Below, piece after piece: positions 1-8,287 of a DNA stretch of 64,000 nt. The translations under genes and the position numbers were made by a program. Below the pieces are notes generated by a model. The model was not told where the DNA came from, made no database searches, and worked only from the letters and a program-made list of their open reading frames with translations. The stretch is from Gammaproteobacteria bacterium (GTDB taxonomy: Bacteria; Pseudomonadota; Gammaproteobacteria; Ga0077536), in assembly GCA_016191285.1 (NCBI GenBank), contig JACPPA010000016.1:62001-126000 (forward strand), given 5' to 3'. The number at the start of each line of letters is the position of its first letter. Position 1 is the stretch's first letter.

Positions 1-42
1 TCACGGAACGCCAAGTCCGCCACGTCAATAATGGAATAGCCA

Positions 43-546
43 ATGAATAACGCGCATCACCAAGCCGTGGAATTACCGCCCATTAGGGGTCAGGAATTTC
101 GCCGTTTGTGCGGATCCTGGGCGACCGGCGTCGCGGTATTGACGACGCATGACGATGAAGGTCGCCGTGCGGCACTGACAATGAATGCGGTGACTTCGCT
201 GTCGCTCGACCCACCTTTGATGCTGGTCTGTGTGGCCAATACTTCCGATACATTGATGGCACTACGGCAGTCTGGTGTTTTCTGTATCAACGTGCTGGCG
301 GTGGGACAAGAAGAGATCGCCGCGCGTTGCGCGGCGAAAGGTAGTGACAAGCTGGAACGTATCCCGTATCGCGTCGGGGTTACCGGTGTCCCGGTCATTG
401 AAGGAAGCCTTGTCGCGCTGGAGTGTCGCCTAATCAACGATGTGAGTGGCGGCGATCACCGTATTCTCATCGGCGAGGTGGTCTCTGGGTATGATTCGCC
501 TGGGGCGCCATTGCTCTATTTTCGCGGTAATTACGCGAGATTATAG
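43..546 (+). CDS. Flavin reductase (HpaC/flavin-reductase-like FMN-binding split barrel)
   Basis: This 167-residue protein is a typical-length flavin reductase-like domain, with the early segment FRRLCGSWATGVAVLTT, the SLSLDPPLMLVCV strand region and a C-terminal LLYFRGNYARL, all family hallmarks. Such enzymes use NAD(P)H to reduce FMN or FAD and hand the free reduced flavin to a partner monooxygenase in the cytoplasm. The first ATG with a full domain is used; no strong ribosome site is visible. Candidate partners lie in the window: the acyl-CoA-dehydrogenase-fold proteins at 2958-4223 and 46173-47378, whose relatives are two-component FMNH2-dependent monooxygenases. The pairing is inferred; the family assignment is firm. 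Confidence 0.88.
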   Translation: MNNAHHQAVELPPIRGQEFRRLCGSWATGVAVLTTHDDEGRRAALTMNAVTSLSLDPPLMLVCVANTSDTLMALRQSGVFCINVLAVGQEEIAARCAAKGSDKLERIPYRVGVTGVPVIEGSLVALECRLINDVSGGDHRILIGEVVSGYDSPGAPLLYFRGNYARL

Positions 547-623
547 TACCTATGGTCACCCGTGAAATGCGGTCGATGATGGATCACATTTTTAACTTTA
601 TTCTCCAAACTTAAGGTCCCGTA

Positions 624-1430
624 ATGACTAAGCTACCGCAGCTAACCGATTGCCGAATCGTTCTTGAAGATGGCGTCGGGACACTTACATTCGAACGCGA
701 CGATGTACGTAATGCGCTAACCAGCACAGCAATTGCCCCGGATTTATTAGGCGTACTCGAATGGGCCGCCGATGCGTCCGAAATCTCAGTGCTCATTATC
801 ACCGGGGCGGGTTCCGCTTTTTGCGCCGGTGGCAACATCAAGCAGATGCCCGAGATGGCCGATATGCCGCCACATGCGCTACAGCACAGTTATAGCGAGC
901 ACCTACAGAGGCTCCCGCGCGCAATGCAGCGCAGTGGCGTGGTACTGATCGCGGCCATTAACGGCCCGGCCATCGGCGCCGGGTGTGATCTATCGATGTT
1001 GTGCGACCTACGTATCGCAGCGACCACATCGAAGTTCTCCGAGACCTATATCAACCTCGGCCTGGTGCCGGCGCTGGGTGGGCCATGGTTGCTGCAGCGG
1101 CTGGTGGGCTTTCAGCGCGCGGCCGAACTGGTGCTGTCGGGCCGTATGTTCGACGCCAAAGAGGCGCTCGATCTCGGTCTCGTGCTGGCCGTGACCGAAC
1201 CAGCCGAGCTATTGAGTCGCGCGCGCGAATTGGCCATGAACATCGCCGCCAAGCCACCGCTCGCCGTGCGTTACGCGCGACAGCTTCTGCGCCAGGGACA
1301 GACGCAGGCGTTTGGCGAACATCTTGAACTTGCTGCCAGTTTTCAGGCCATTTGTCATAAGACCGCTGACCACCGCGAAGCCGTCAGCGCGTTCATCGAC
1401 AAACGTAAGCCGGAATTTGCAGGACGTTGA
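624..1430 (+). CDS. Enoyl-CoA hydratase/isomerase (crotonase) family protein
   Basis: A 268-residue crotonase-fold protein of usual length. The oxyanion-hole segments are visible as GAGSAFCAGGNIKQM (about residues 60-75) and NGPAIGAGCDLSMLCDLRIA (about 113-132), followed by INLGLVPALGGPWLLQRLVG. The family binds acyl-CoA thioesters and hydrates, isomerises or cleaves them, usually in beta-oxidation or ring-degradation pathways. The common glutamate after the second oxyanion glycine is replaced by Asp in GCDLS, so the exact reaction cannot be assigned. It lies 77 bases after the flavin reductase in the same direction, suggesting a catabolic operon. Confidence 0.85.
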   Translation: MTKLPQLTDCRIVLEDGVGTLTFERDDVRNALTSTAIAPDLLGVLEWAADASEISVLIITGAGSAFCAGGNIKQMPEMADMPPHALQHSYSEHLQRLPRAMQRSGVVLIAAINGPAIGAGCDLSMLCDLRIAATTSKFSETYINLGLVPALGGPWLLQRLVGFQRAAELVLSGRMFDAKEALDLGLVLAVTEPAELLSRARELAMNIAAKPPLAVRYARQLLRQGQTQAFGEHLELAASFQAICHKTADHREAVSAFIDKRKPEFAGR

Positions 1431-1617
1431 TCGAGCGACTGCGCCACTCGTCCACTCGCTAACGACGGATCTGATCTGCACGATGACGATGAGTCCCTCT
1501 GCGGTGACCGACGTGGTCAAAATCGCAGTCCGTTACAGATTCGTTGGCACCGATACAACTGATAGCCATATGGCATGTTTCCGCTGAGCGGCGCTGGCGT
1601 GCGAAACGATATCGCCT

Positions 1618-2631
1618 GTGACCTCGCGAAATAGAATAGTCGTGGGGATCGGTGTGGCAGGACCTGGGCTTCTGATTGCGGGACTCGTGGCGCTCGCGGC
1701 CTCCTGGCTCTCCGAGCACTACGGCGCGCCGGTGATGTTGTTCGCGCTATTGCTCGGCATCGCCGTCAATTTTCTATCGCAAGATCCCCGATGTCAGCCC
1801 GGCATCGAGTTCGCGTCGCGCGGCATTCTGCGTCTCGGGGTCGCATTGCTTGGGATGCGCATCACCGTCGATCAGATTCAGTCGCTCGGCGTCAATTCAC
1901 TCGCATTGACCGCGGCTGCAGTGTTGCTCACGATCTTATGCGGATGGCTGCTGGCGCGGATTCTTAAGCTTGAGACCAGTTTCGGTGTGCTTACCGGCGG
2001 TGCAGTTGCAATTTGCGGCGCGTCGGCGGCGCTGGCCATCGCCTCGGTACTGCCGCACAGCCCAACGCATGAACGCGATACTGTCGTGACCGTGGTCAGT
2101 GTGACGGCGCTCTCGACGATCGCGATGATCGTCTACCCTGTCCTGACCATCGCACTCGGTTTCGATGCCCACACTGCCGGCGTATTCCTCGGGGCGACGA
2201 TTCACGATGTCGCGCAGGTCGTGGGCGCTGGGTACAGCATTTCCAATGATGCCGGCGATGCGGCGACGATTGTAAAGCTCTTCCGGGTCGCGCTGCTGCT
2301 GCCGGTGGTGATCGTGATCGGTTTCTTGTTTCGCACCGGGCATGAGGCGGGAGCCGGTAAGGTCCGTCCCCCGATATTGCCAATGTTCCTCGTTGCCTTT
2401 GCGGTGCTGGTGGCTCTCAACTCCACAGGGTGGCTGCCGCGATCTGTCAACGCGGGATTACAGGCGGCGTCCCGCTGGTGCTTGGTTATCGCGATTGCTG
2501 CGCTCGGGACCAAGACCTCGCTGGGTGATCTAGTGCGCGTGGGATGGCGGCCCATTGCCGTCATCGTGGCGGAAACCATCATGGTCGCCCTTATCGTACT
2601 GGCGGGCCTGTTTATACTCGACAGATCGTAG
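1618..2631 (+). CDS. YeiH/UPF0324 family inner-membrane protein (putative sulfate exporter family)
   Basis: A 337-residue polytopic membrane protein with about ten hydrophobic segments. Family landmarks are GAPVMLFALLLGIAVNF near the start, GILRLGVALLGMRITVDQI (about 68-86), GGAVAICGASAALAIASVLP (about 125-145) and GATIHDVAQVVGAGYSIS (about 190-207). These match the YeiH (UPF0324) family, which is annotated as putative sulfate exporters on limited evidence. The start is a GTG at 1618; no convincing ribosome site was found, so a later start is possible. It sits between catabolic genes; a role in handling sulfur compounds would fit the DszC-like neighbour but is only inference. Confidence 0.82.
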   Translation: MTSRNRIVVGIGVAGPGLLIAGLVALAASWLSEHYGAPVMLFALLLGIAVNFLSQDPRCQPGIEFASRGILRLGVALLGMRITVDQIQSLGVNSLALTAAAVLLTILCGWLLARILKLETSFGVLTGGAVAICGASAALAIASVLPHSPTHERDTVVTVVSVTALSTIAMIVYPVLTIALGFDAHTAGVFLGATIHDVAQVVGAGYSISNDAGDAATIVKLFRVALLLPVVIVIGFLFRTGHEAGAGKVRPPILPMFLVAFAVLVALNSTGWLPRSVNAGLQAASRWCLVIAIAALGTKTSLGDLVRVGWRPIAVIVAETIMVALIVLAGLFILDRS

Positions 2632-2957
2632 GCAGGAGATGGGCTAGTCAATGGCCTCCAGCGTACGGAATGGGATGTGTGAAGCACACATTCGCGTGAG
2701 GGTGCAAGCAACACCATCGACCACCTCAATACCTGACAAGCGTGAACCCGGTCTGGTCCGGGTACTTACGAAGCTTGTGCATTTGTGCACACATAGACGC
2801 ACACTTCTTTGCGCAACCGCGGCCTTTGCAACGCATGAGCCCCCGTCGACGCTCAACATCCGGCAGAGTCCATGGTTTTATATGGCGTACGGACGTTGGC
2901 ACACAACATGCTCAGCCATAGGAAATCTGTCCGGTTCCGGATATTGAAGGAGTGACC
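2632..2957 (+). other. Intergenic region ahead of the DszC-like gene
   Basis: About 325 bases without a convincing gene. It contains a short hairpin ACCCGG-N6-CCGGGT (2746-2763) and the inverted repeat GTGCA-N4-TGCAC (2777-2790), which could serve as a terminator or operator between the two genes. No clear promoter was recognised. The downstream gene has a good AAGGAG ribosome site. Confidence 0.4.
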
Positions 2958-4223
2958 ATGAGCAATGCTGCAATCGCCAAAACCCCCGGAAAAACTGACG
3001 AGCGCGAGGTGATTCGCTTTGGGTCACCCGAATTGTGTCGGTTGGTCGATGACATCGAGCAAAGCGCTGCCGCGAGCGCCCGCGAAGGCGTCAATCCGCA
3101 TGCTGCGATTGATCTTGTCCGGCGATCCCGTCTCGGCGCAGTGCGCGTGCCACTAGAAGAAGGTGGCAGCGGCTGGAGTGTGCGCGAATTTTTTTCGATG
3201 TTCATCGATTTGGCCGAAGCCGAGCCGAATATTCCTCACATCTTGCGCGCGCATTACTGGTTCGTGGAGGAACGGTTGCGTTCGACCAATCCTGAGGAGC
3301 GTGCGCGTTGGATAGGGCGCATCGTGCGTGGCGATATTTTTGGCAATGCGGTCACCGAGTTGGGCGGCAGTGCCGCCGTCGGCGCTTACATTCTGAAAAC
3401 CCAACTTAACTCGCATGGCAACGAATTCGTTCTCAATGGCACGAAGTACTATTGCACCGGCAGTCTTTACTCAGACTGGGTGAGTGTGCTGGCCTCGACT
3501 CCTGAGGGTAAGCTGGCCTCGACCGTGATTCCGATCGACCGCGCCGGCGTCTCCTTGAAAGACGATTGGGATGGCATTGGTCAGCGCTTGACCGGTAGCG
3601 GTACTGGCGTTTTCGATAATGTGATCGTGCATGCTGACGAAGTGCTGCACCCGACCCTCGCGAAGAACGATGATGGGCAGGCGGTAGAGAACCCGACTGA
3701 ACCCTATCTCGTTGGGCAGATCTGTCAGCTTATTCTGACCGCGATCATAGTCGGGGTGTTACGCAGCGTGGTGAGTGACGCCGTCGCAATGGTGCGCAAA
3801 CGCGAGCGAACCTATACGCACGCTTGCGCCGAAACCGCAGCGGCCGACCCTCAATTGCAGGAGATCATCGGGCGCATCGCGAGCATCACCTTTGCCGCCG
3901 AAGCGGTAGTCTTGGCCGCTGCCGACGCACAGGACAAGGCCCTCGCCACGGTGGTCGATGGGGTCGCTAATCTGGAGCTCACGCATCGCGCCTCAGTGCT
4001 GGCGGCGAAGGCAAAAGTCATGATTGACGACGTCGCACCACGCGCAGCAACCTTGTTGTTCGATGTCGGCGGCTCGTCGGCAATCAAGCAAAGCGAAAAC
4101 CTGGATCGTCACTGGCGCAATATTCGTACATTGTCTTCCCATAATCCGACGCCGTATAAGGCACGCGCTATCGGCGATTATCTAGTCAACGGCAAGTTCG
4201 TCCCGCAAAACGGTTTCTTCTAG
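2958..4223 (+). CDS. Acyl-CoA dehydrogenase-fold flavoprotein, likely FMNH2-dependent monooxygenase (DszC/SfnC-like)
   Basis: About 421 residues with the acyl-CoA dehydrogenase fold: N-terminal helical region (AIDLVRRSRLGAVRVPLEEGG), a middle beta domain (FGNAVTELGGS, then LNGTKYYCTGSLYSDWV about 160-176) and a C-terminal helical bundle ending in FDVGGSSAIKQSENLDRHWRNIRTL. The DRHWRN..T.SSHNP pattern near the end is typical of dibenzothiophene monooxygenase-type proteins (DszC, SfnC) rather than true dehydrogenases. Such enzymes oxidise sulfur or aromatic compounds using reduced flavin from a separate reductase, and a suitable reductase is at 43-546. The ATG at 2958 is chosen because AAGGAG lies just upstream. 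Substrate cannot be told from sequence. Confidence 0.8.
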   Translation: MSNAAIAKTPGKTDEREVIRFGSPELCRLVDDIEQSAAASAREGVNPHAAIDLVRRSRLGAVRVPLEEGGSGWSVREFFSMFIDLAEAEPNIPHILRAHYWFVEERLRSTNPEERARWIGRIVRGDIFGNAVTELGGSAAVGAYILKTQLNSHGNEFVLNGTKYYCTGSLYSDWVSVLASTPEGKLASTVIPIDRAGVSLKDDWDGIGQRLTGSGTGVFDNVIVHADEVLHPTLAKNDDGQAVENPTEPYLVGQICQLILTAIIVGVLRSVVSDAVAMVRKRERTYTHACAETAAADPQLQEIIGRIASITFAAEAVVLAAADAQDKALATVVDGVANLELTHRASVLAAKAKVMIDDVAPRAATLLFDVGGSSAIKQSENLDRHWRNIRTLSSHNPTPYKARAIGDYLVNGKFVPQNGFF

Positions 4224-4536
4224 ACGGGATGCGCAGGCAAACGGGAGGATGAGGCCCATCAATTCCTGAGATTGTCCGAGGTAGCAGGGGTAAGCCCAAA
4301 CATAGCGCGAAAATGTCCGTCAGACCCGGGCAGGTCCAGGCATCCGTAGAAGATGTCCTCGATATACGGGTATCCATTCATATAGCAGAGCGTAGATGAA
4401 GGAAAAATAGGGCGGTTTTCCTACGCGCTCAATACCAATCTCGATTTACGACTAACTGATTTTAGATATTTCATTTCCCCGTCATCCAATGGACGGGGGA
4501 CGAAATGGCGCTCAAGGATGGAGCTGGACTCGCACA
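4224..4536 (+). other. Junction between backbone and mobile-element block
   Basis: A gene-free stretch of about 310 bases between the catabolic genes and the first gene of the ICE-type block. It is locally AT-richer (about 4380-4480) than the flanks. No tRNA gene or direct-repeat attachment site could be recognised, so the left end of the element cannot be placed exactly; it may lie here. Confidence 0.35.
4477..4498. promoter_or_regulatory. Inverted repeat upstream of the sigma-like gene (possible operator)
   Basis: A perfect inverted repeat, CCCCGTC-N8-GACGGGG, lies about 40 bases before the ATG of the sigma-like gene. There is no T-run after it, which argues against a terminator. Its position suits an operator or promoter-proximal control site for the sigma-parA-parB operon, but no protein can be assigned to it. 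Confidence 0.35.
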
Positions 4537-5091
4537 ATGGGAAATTGGGGTAACAAAAAAATAGTCGGGGAGTTCCGCCGGCGATTTCGACGTCTCGCGC
4601 GCGAAGATTTCGAAGATCTCGAGCAGGAATGCCTATTGCACTGGATCCAGGTCCGGAGAGGTTTGACGCCCGTCGGAGACGGACCGCCGGTTGCCTATAT
4701 GTCGCAGGTTCTACGTAACAAGCTCACCGATTGGGCCCGAGAGCAGGCGGCCGACAAACGGGGAAGGGAGCAGGACCTCCTCTCGCTCGACGCGTCAGTC
4801 GATGGCTCCGGGGACGGGCTCACGCTTGCGGATTTGATTGCGGACTCTGCGACGGCCGAACCGGCCGATGTGGGTGGCAGCCTTCATCACACAGAGATTG
4901 ATGTCGCGCGGGCCCTCGAACGACTGATGCCGATTCAGCGACGCCTGTGCTTGATGCTGGGCGAGGAGGGGTTGTCAGTCAAAGAGGCCGCTGAGCGGCT
5001 CCGAATTCCGCGCGCCACGCTCTATGAAGAAATTAAGCGCATTCGCCAGAGCTTGTCCGATCAGGGGCTTGCCGACTATCTGAAGGAGTAG
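4537..5091 (+). CDS. Sigma-70 family (ECF-like) RNA polymerase sigma factor in the ICE block
   Basis: A 184-residue protein from the ATG at 4537 (an in-frame start at 4489 is also possible). Region 2 is suggested by REDFEDLEQECLLHWIQVRRG and the helix YMSQVLRNKLTDWAREQAADKRG. Region 4 is a clear helix-turn-helix near the C-terminus, LSVKEAAERLRIPRATLYEEI. An acidic, serine-rich linker joins them, as in ECF-type factors. It is the first gene of the block and lies 61 bases before parA, so it probably controls the element's own partition/replication genes. Relatives of this ICE class more often start with an AlpA-type regulator, so a sigma-like factor here is unusual. Confidence 0.75.
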   Translation: MGNWGNKKIVGEFRRRFRRLAREDFEDLEQECLLHWIQVRRGLTPVGDGPPVAYMSQVLRNKLTDWAREQAADKRGREQDLLSLDASVDGSGDGLTLADLIADSATAEPADVGGSLHHTEIDVARALERLMPIQRRLCLMLGEEGLSVKEAAERLRIPRATLYEEIKRIRQSLSDQGLADYLKE

Positions 5092-5152
5092 TCCGACACT
5101 TTTTTCCTCGATTCCGTATCCCCGATCTAAGACCTGATTAGGAGTGGAATCG

Positions 5153-5998
5153 ATGATCAAATTCACTGTCGCGAGTACAAAGGGTGGCGTTGGTAAGACG
5201 ACGCTCACGGCCAACTTGGGCGCGCTACTAGCAGACTTGGGTCTGCGCGTCCTCCTCATCGACGCTGATATTCAGCCATCCCTCTCGAAATATTTCGCGC
5301 TTGGCAGTCCACGACCGTCAGCAGGGCTGACGGACGTATTGCTGAACGGCGAGATGACGCCCTCCTGCATTACGGCAACGGCAATCCCTAACCTCGATAT
5401 CGTCGTCTCTGACGATCCGGAAGGACACCTGCCCAATTGGCTACTAAATCGGATCGACCGCGGATTCCGTTTGCGACGCGCGCTCCAAGGTCCCCTGGTG
5501 ACGGAGGCATATGACTGCGTCCTCATCGACACGCAAGGCGCGATTGGCCCCGTCCAGGACGCCGCCATCCTGGCTGCGGACGTTCTAGTCTCACCCATTA
5601 CCCCGGAGATTCTCTCGGCGCGGGAATTCCGGGATGGCACGCTGGAGCTGCTAGAGCGCCTCGAACCCGGCGGCGCCTTCGGCGCGACACTCGGTCCTGT
5701 CAAGGCAATCATCTACCGACAGGACCGCACTGCCGACGCCCGGCTGATTGCGGACGGCATACGGCAGGACTTTGTCCGGCTCGAAGGTCGATTCTCGGTT
5801 CTCGACACGGTTGTGCCTCACGCCAAGGCATACAAAGAAGCTGCGACCTTGCGCATACCGGTACATCGGCACGAACGCCGGCGAGGCGGAGTTATGCCGA
5901 GTGCCTCCACTGTGATGCATCAACTCGTCTGGGAGCTCATCCCAGATCTGAAGGGCGTCTACGCCGGCGAACCGAAGCTGCGAGAGAAGGCGTCGTGA
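5153..5998 (+). CDS. parA: ParA family partition ATPase of an integrative conjugative element
   Basis: A 281-residue deviant-Walker ATPase. The P-loop TKGGVGKTTLTANLGALLAD (residues 9-28) has the signature Lys of ParA/MinD proteins, and LRVLLIDADIQPSLSKYF follows as the switch/Walker A' region; YDCVLIDTQGA (about 122-132) is Walker B. ParA drives segregation or maintenance of the excised element together with ParB. The start at 5153 is preceded by AGGAG. The stop codon overlaps the GTG of parB, so the two are translationally coupled. This is the typical order of SPI-7/PFGI-1-class elements. Confidence 0.9.
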   Translation: MIKFTVASTKGGVGKTTLTANLGALLADLGLRVLLIDADIQPSLSKYFALGSPRPSAGLTDVLLNGEMTPSCITATAIPNLDIVVSDDPEGHLPNWLLNRIDRGFRLRRALQGPLVTEAYDCVLIDTQGAIGPVQDAAILAADVLVSPITPEILSAREFRDGTLELLERLEPGGAFGATLGPVKAIIYRQDRTADARLIADGIRQDFVRLEGRFSVLDTVVPHAKAYKEAATLRIPVHRHERRRGGVMPSASTVMHQLVWELIPDLKGVYAGEPKLREKAS

Positions 5999-7356
5999 GG
6001 ACCAAACCTTCCGATGACGAGCGCCGACGGCAGGTAGCGGCGTCTCTCCAAGTGGGTAACCCGGGCAACAATGCACGCGATCTTGGCGCGCGACTCGACC
6101 TGCAGGCGGACTGCCAGATTGAACTGGCTGTGGACGAGATCCGACCGTACGAGAACAATCCACGCCGAGCGACCAACGCCAAGTTCGACGACATCAAAGA
6201 ATCGATTCGGACTGGCGGTCTTCGTAGTCCGGTGACCGTGACCCGCCGGCCGGGCGAGTCGCATTTCATTGTCGAGGCGGGCGGTAATACGCGGCTCGTC
6301 GCCCTTCAACAGCTATGGGCAGAAACCCGCGACATTCGCTATCGCAATCTCGTCGTGCTGTTTCGTCCATGGCAGTCGGAGAGTCATGTCTTAACCGCGC
6401 ATCTCATCGAAAACGAACAACGGGGTGACATGACGTTCTGGGACAAGGCCGCGGGTATCGTCGCGCTCAAGGTCCGCCTCGAAGATGAACTTGGCCATGT
6501 CTTGTCATTGCGCCCGCTTGAAGACGCGCTGTATGGCCTCGGCTTATCCGTCAACACGGCGACCCTCGCGCATTATCTCTTTGCCCTCGAACGGCTGCGC
6601 ACCCTCGGCAACGCGGTGCCAAGCTTATCCGGGCTCGACGTTAAGACGCTGCAGCCGCGGTTGAACGCATTGAAGCGCTACGCACAGTCGCGCGTGTCGA
6701 TATCGGAAGACGAGGTCTACTCGCAAGTGTTCGAGCCGGCATTTCGTCAGGTAGTCGGGCTGTACCGACGCACGCAGAGTTTCAGCGTAGCGACAACCTG
6801 TGAGGCCTGCGAGCTGGCGCTGGCTCGGCACCTCGGCGAGCCGGTAGAAAACCTTCGCGACGGATTACGACGAGATAGCCGTCGAGAGCAAGAGCGCAGC
6901 GAATCGGATGGTGCCAGTGAGCGAACCAATGCCCCTTCGGTGAGTAACGACCGGGTGATGCGCGAGGACGACTCTCCCCGGATCTTGAGTGCATCCATCG
7001 ATTCTGCGTTCCAGGCGGCGCGGAAGTTCGCAGAATCAGTCGACCTTCACGAATGCGTAGAGCAGTCTTGCGAGACGCCGGTCGGCTATCGGGTTTCGGC
7101 GCTGCCCATGGCTGAAACAGCATCTCCAGAGCGCCAACGCGCGTGGTGGCTGCTGGCCGGTGTGTGCGGCCAATTGGAACCTGACGCGCCAGTACCCGTT
7201 CCGCTGGATGGGACATTCCTGTCTTGGCTTGCAGATCCTGACGACGCCGCGTCGAGTGCTTTCTGGGCGGTGCTGACCACACTCAGGCAATCGCGCAGTT
7301 CTATCGGCGGTGTTCATGCAGCAGTCGACGCGATGTCCACAGAAGGTCAATCGTGA
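5995..7356 (+). CDS. parB: ParB family partition protein (PFGI-1-class ICE type)
   Basis: A 453-residue protein. Its N-terminal half holds the ParB/Srx nuclease-like domain: IRPYENNPRRATNAKFDDIK (about residues 49-68), TGGLRSPVTVTRRPG and FIVEAGGNTRLVALQQLW. In these proteins the domain binds nucleotide and, with a central helix-turn-helix region, clamps onto parS DNA. The C-terminal half is divergent and typical of the longer ICE-borne ParB group. It begins at a GTG that overlaps the parA stop (GTGA) and its own end overlaps the next gene, placing it in a tight operon. No parS site was recognised. Confidence 0.87.
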   Translation: MRTKPSDDERRRQVAASLQVGNPGNNARDLGARLDLQADCQIELAVDEIRPYENNPRRATNAKFDDIKESIRTGGLRSPVTVTRRPGESHFIVEAGGNTRLVALQQLWAETRDIRYRNLVVLFRPWQSESHVLTAHLIENEQRGDMTFWDKAAGIVALKVRLEDELGHVLSLRPLEDALYGLGLSVNTATLAHYLFALERLRTLGNAVPSLSGLDVKTLQPRLNALKRYAQSRVSISEDEVYSQVFEPAFRQVVGLYRRTQSFSVATTCEACELALARHLGEPVENLRDGLRRDSRREQERSESDGASERTNAPSVSNDRVMREDDSPRILSASIDSAFQAARKFAESVDLHECVEQSCETPVGYRVSALPMAETASPERQRAWWLLAGVCGQLEPDAPVPVPLDGTFLSWLADPDDAASSAFWAVLTTLRQSRSSIGGVHAAVDAMSTEGQS

Positions 7357-7898
7357 TGCTGCGCCTTCACGACGTCCAGGTACGGCTGGTGCTACTCAAC
7401 CATGTCACCGTACGGCTCGCCGAAGGCGAGGTGGACGAGCTCAACGCGGCCGGCATCGAGAATGAGCAGCTGAGCCACCTGCGGCAACTGTCGGCTCTCG
7501 ACTTGAGTCGCTTGGCTGCCATGCGTTCGCTCACTATCGGCATCGCCTTCGATAGCGCAGAGCTGAAAGCTGGCCTTCGCGCGGTCGCGCTCGCCAACGA
7601 GGCGAAGGCGCTTGAGACCTATTTCATCCGCCACGGCGCGTCTACGCAGCTCATGAGCGCGTTATTCAAAATGCGCCGCAAGCTGACTTTGAAGCGTCGC
7701 CGTGATGTTGGCGCGCGTCGTCCGGCAGGCCGGGTGGGGCTCCCGGACTATCCGTTGCGTGAACGCATCTATCGGGCCTGGCGGGAGATCACCGATCCCA
7801 TCCCGCGTGTCCGCTACTACCGCCTGCACCAGGCCTTTCCACAGCTACCCATCGCGGTATTGGAAACCGTCATTCGTGCTTTTGAGGCCGATCTATGA
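7353..7898 (+). CDS. DUF2857 family ICE protein
   Basis: A 181-residue protein with the conserved opening LVLLNHVTVRLAEGEVDELNAAGI and a basic middle (FKMRRKLTLKRRRDVG), ending in a helical RVRYYRLHQAFPQLPIAVLE region. This matches the DUF2857 family found directly after parB in SPI-7/PFGI-1-type elements. The function is unknown; the basic patch and C-terminal helices suggest DNA or replication-protein contact. It overlaps parB at its start and the following gene by an ATGA at its end. Confidence 0.78.
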   Translation: MMLRLHDVQVRLVLLNHVTVRLAEGEVDELNAAGIENEQLSHLRQLSALDLSRLAAMRSLTIGIAFDSAELKAGLRAVALANEAKALETYFIRHGASTQLMSALFKMRRKLTLKRRRDVGARRPAGRVGLPDYPLRERIYRAWREITDPIPRVRYYRLHQAFPQLPIAVLETVIRAFEADL

Positions 7899-8269
7899 AC
7901 GCTCGAACAGAAGCCCACGGCATCACAACCGATTTGCTGCTCGAAGTATTCGATATCCCAGTCAGCTTTCATCGATGTCTTGTCCCCGTCACCGGCGGCA
8001 TCACGTCCGCCTTGATGCTGTCGCAGGCTATCTGGACCACGCACGCGCTTGAGCCAGCCGCCGAGGGCTGGTTCATGCGCTCCCAGGAGAAGTGGACGGA
8101 AGAGACCGGGCTGTCTCGTTGGGAGCAGGAGACCGCGCGTCGCGCGCTGCGTCGCGCAGGCCTCCTGGAAGAGCGCCGGTTTGGTATGCCGGCAAGGCTC
8201 TGGTTTCGCGTGCGCGCCGAAGCGGTCTGGCGCGCATTACAGGTGAGCGCCGGGATGCATTGGCAGTGA
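7895..8269 (+). CDS. Single-module winged-helix-like ICE protein
   Basis: A 124-residue protein that is essentially one copy of a module seen twice more in the next gene. Shared features are an FHRCLVPVTGGITSALMLSQA helix, an aromatic W-x-MRSQEKWTEETGLSRWEQ segment, the ETARRALRRAGLLEERR helix-turn-helix-like pair, and GMPARLWFRV. This resembles winged-helix replication-initiator modules in which the second helix reads DNA. I cannot name a studied homologue. It overlaps the DUF2857 stop by ATGA and probably acts with the next protein in element replication or its control. Confidence 0.65.
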   Translation: MNARTEAHGITTDLLLEVFDIPVSFHRCLVPVTGGITSALMLSQAIWTTHALEPAAEGWFMRSQEKWTEETGLSRWEQETARRALRRAGLLEERRFGMPARLWFRVRAEAVWRALQVSAGMHWQ

Positions 8270-8287
8270 CGTTGCGCAGTGCCTGTC

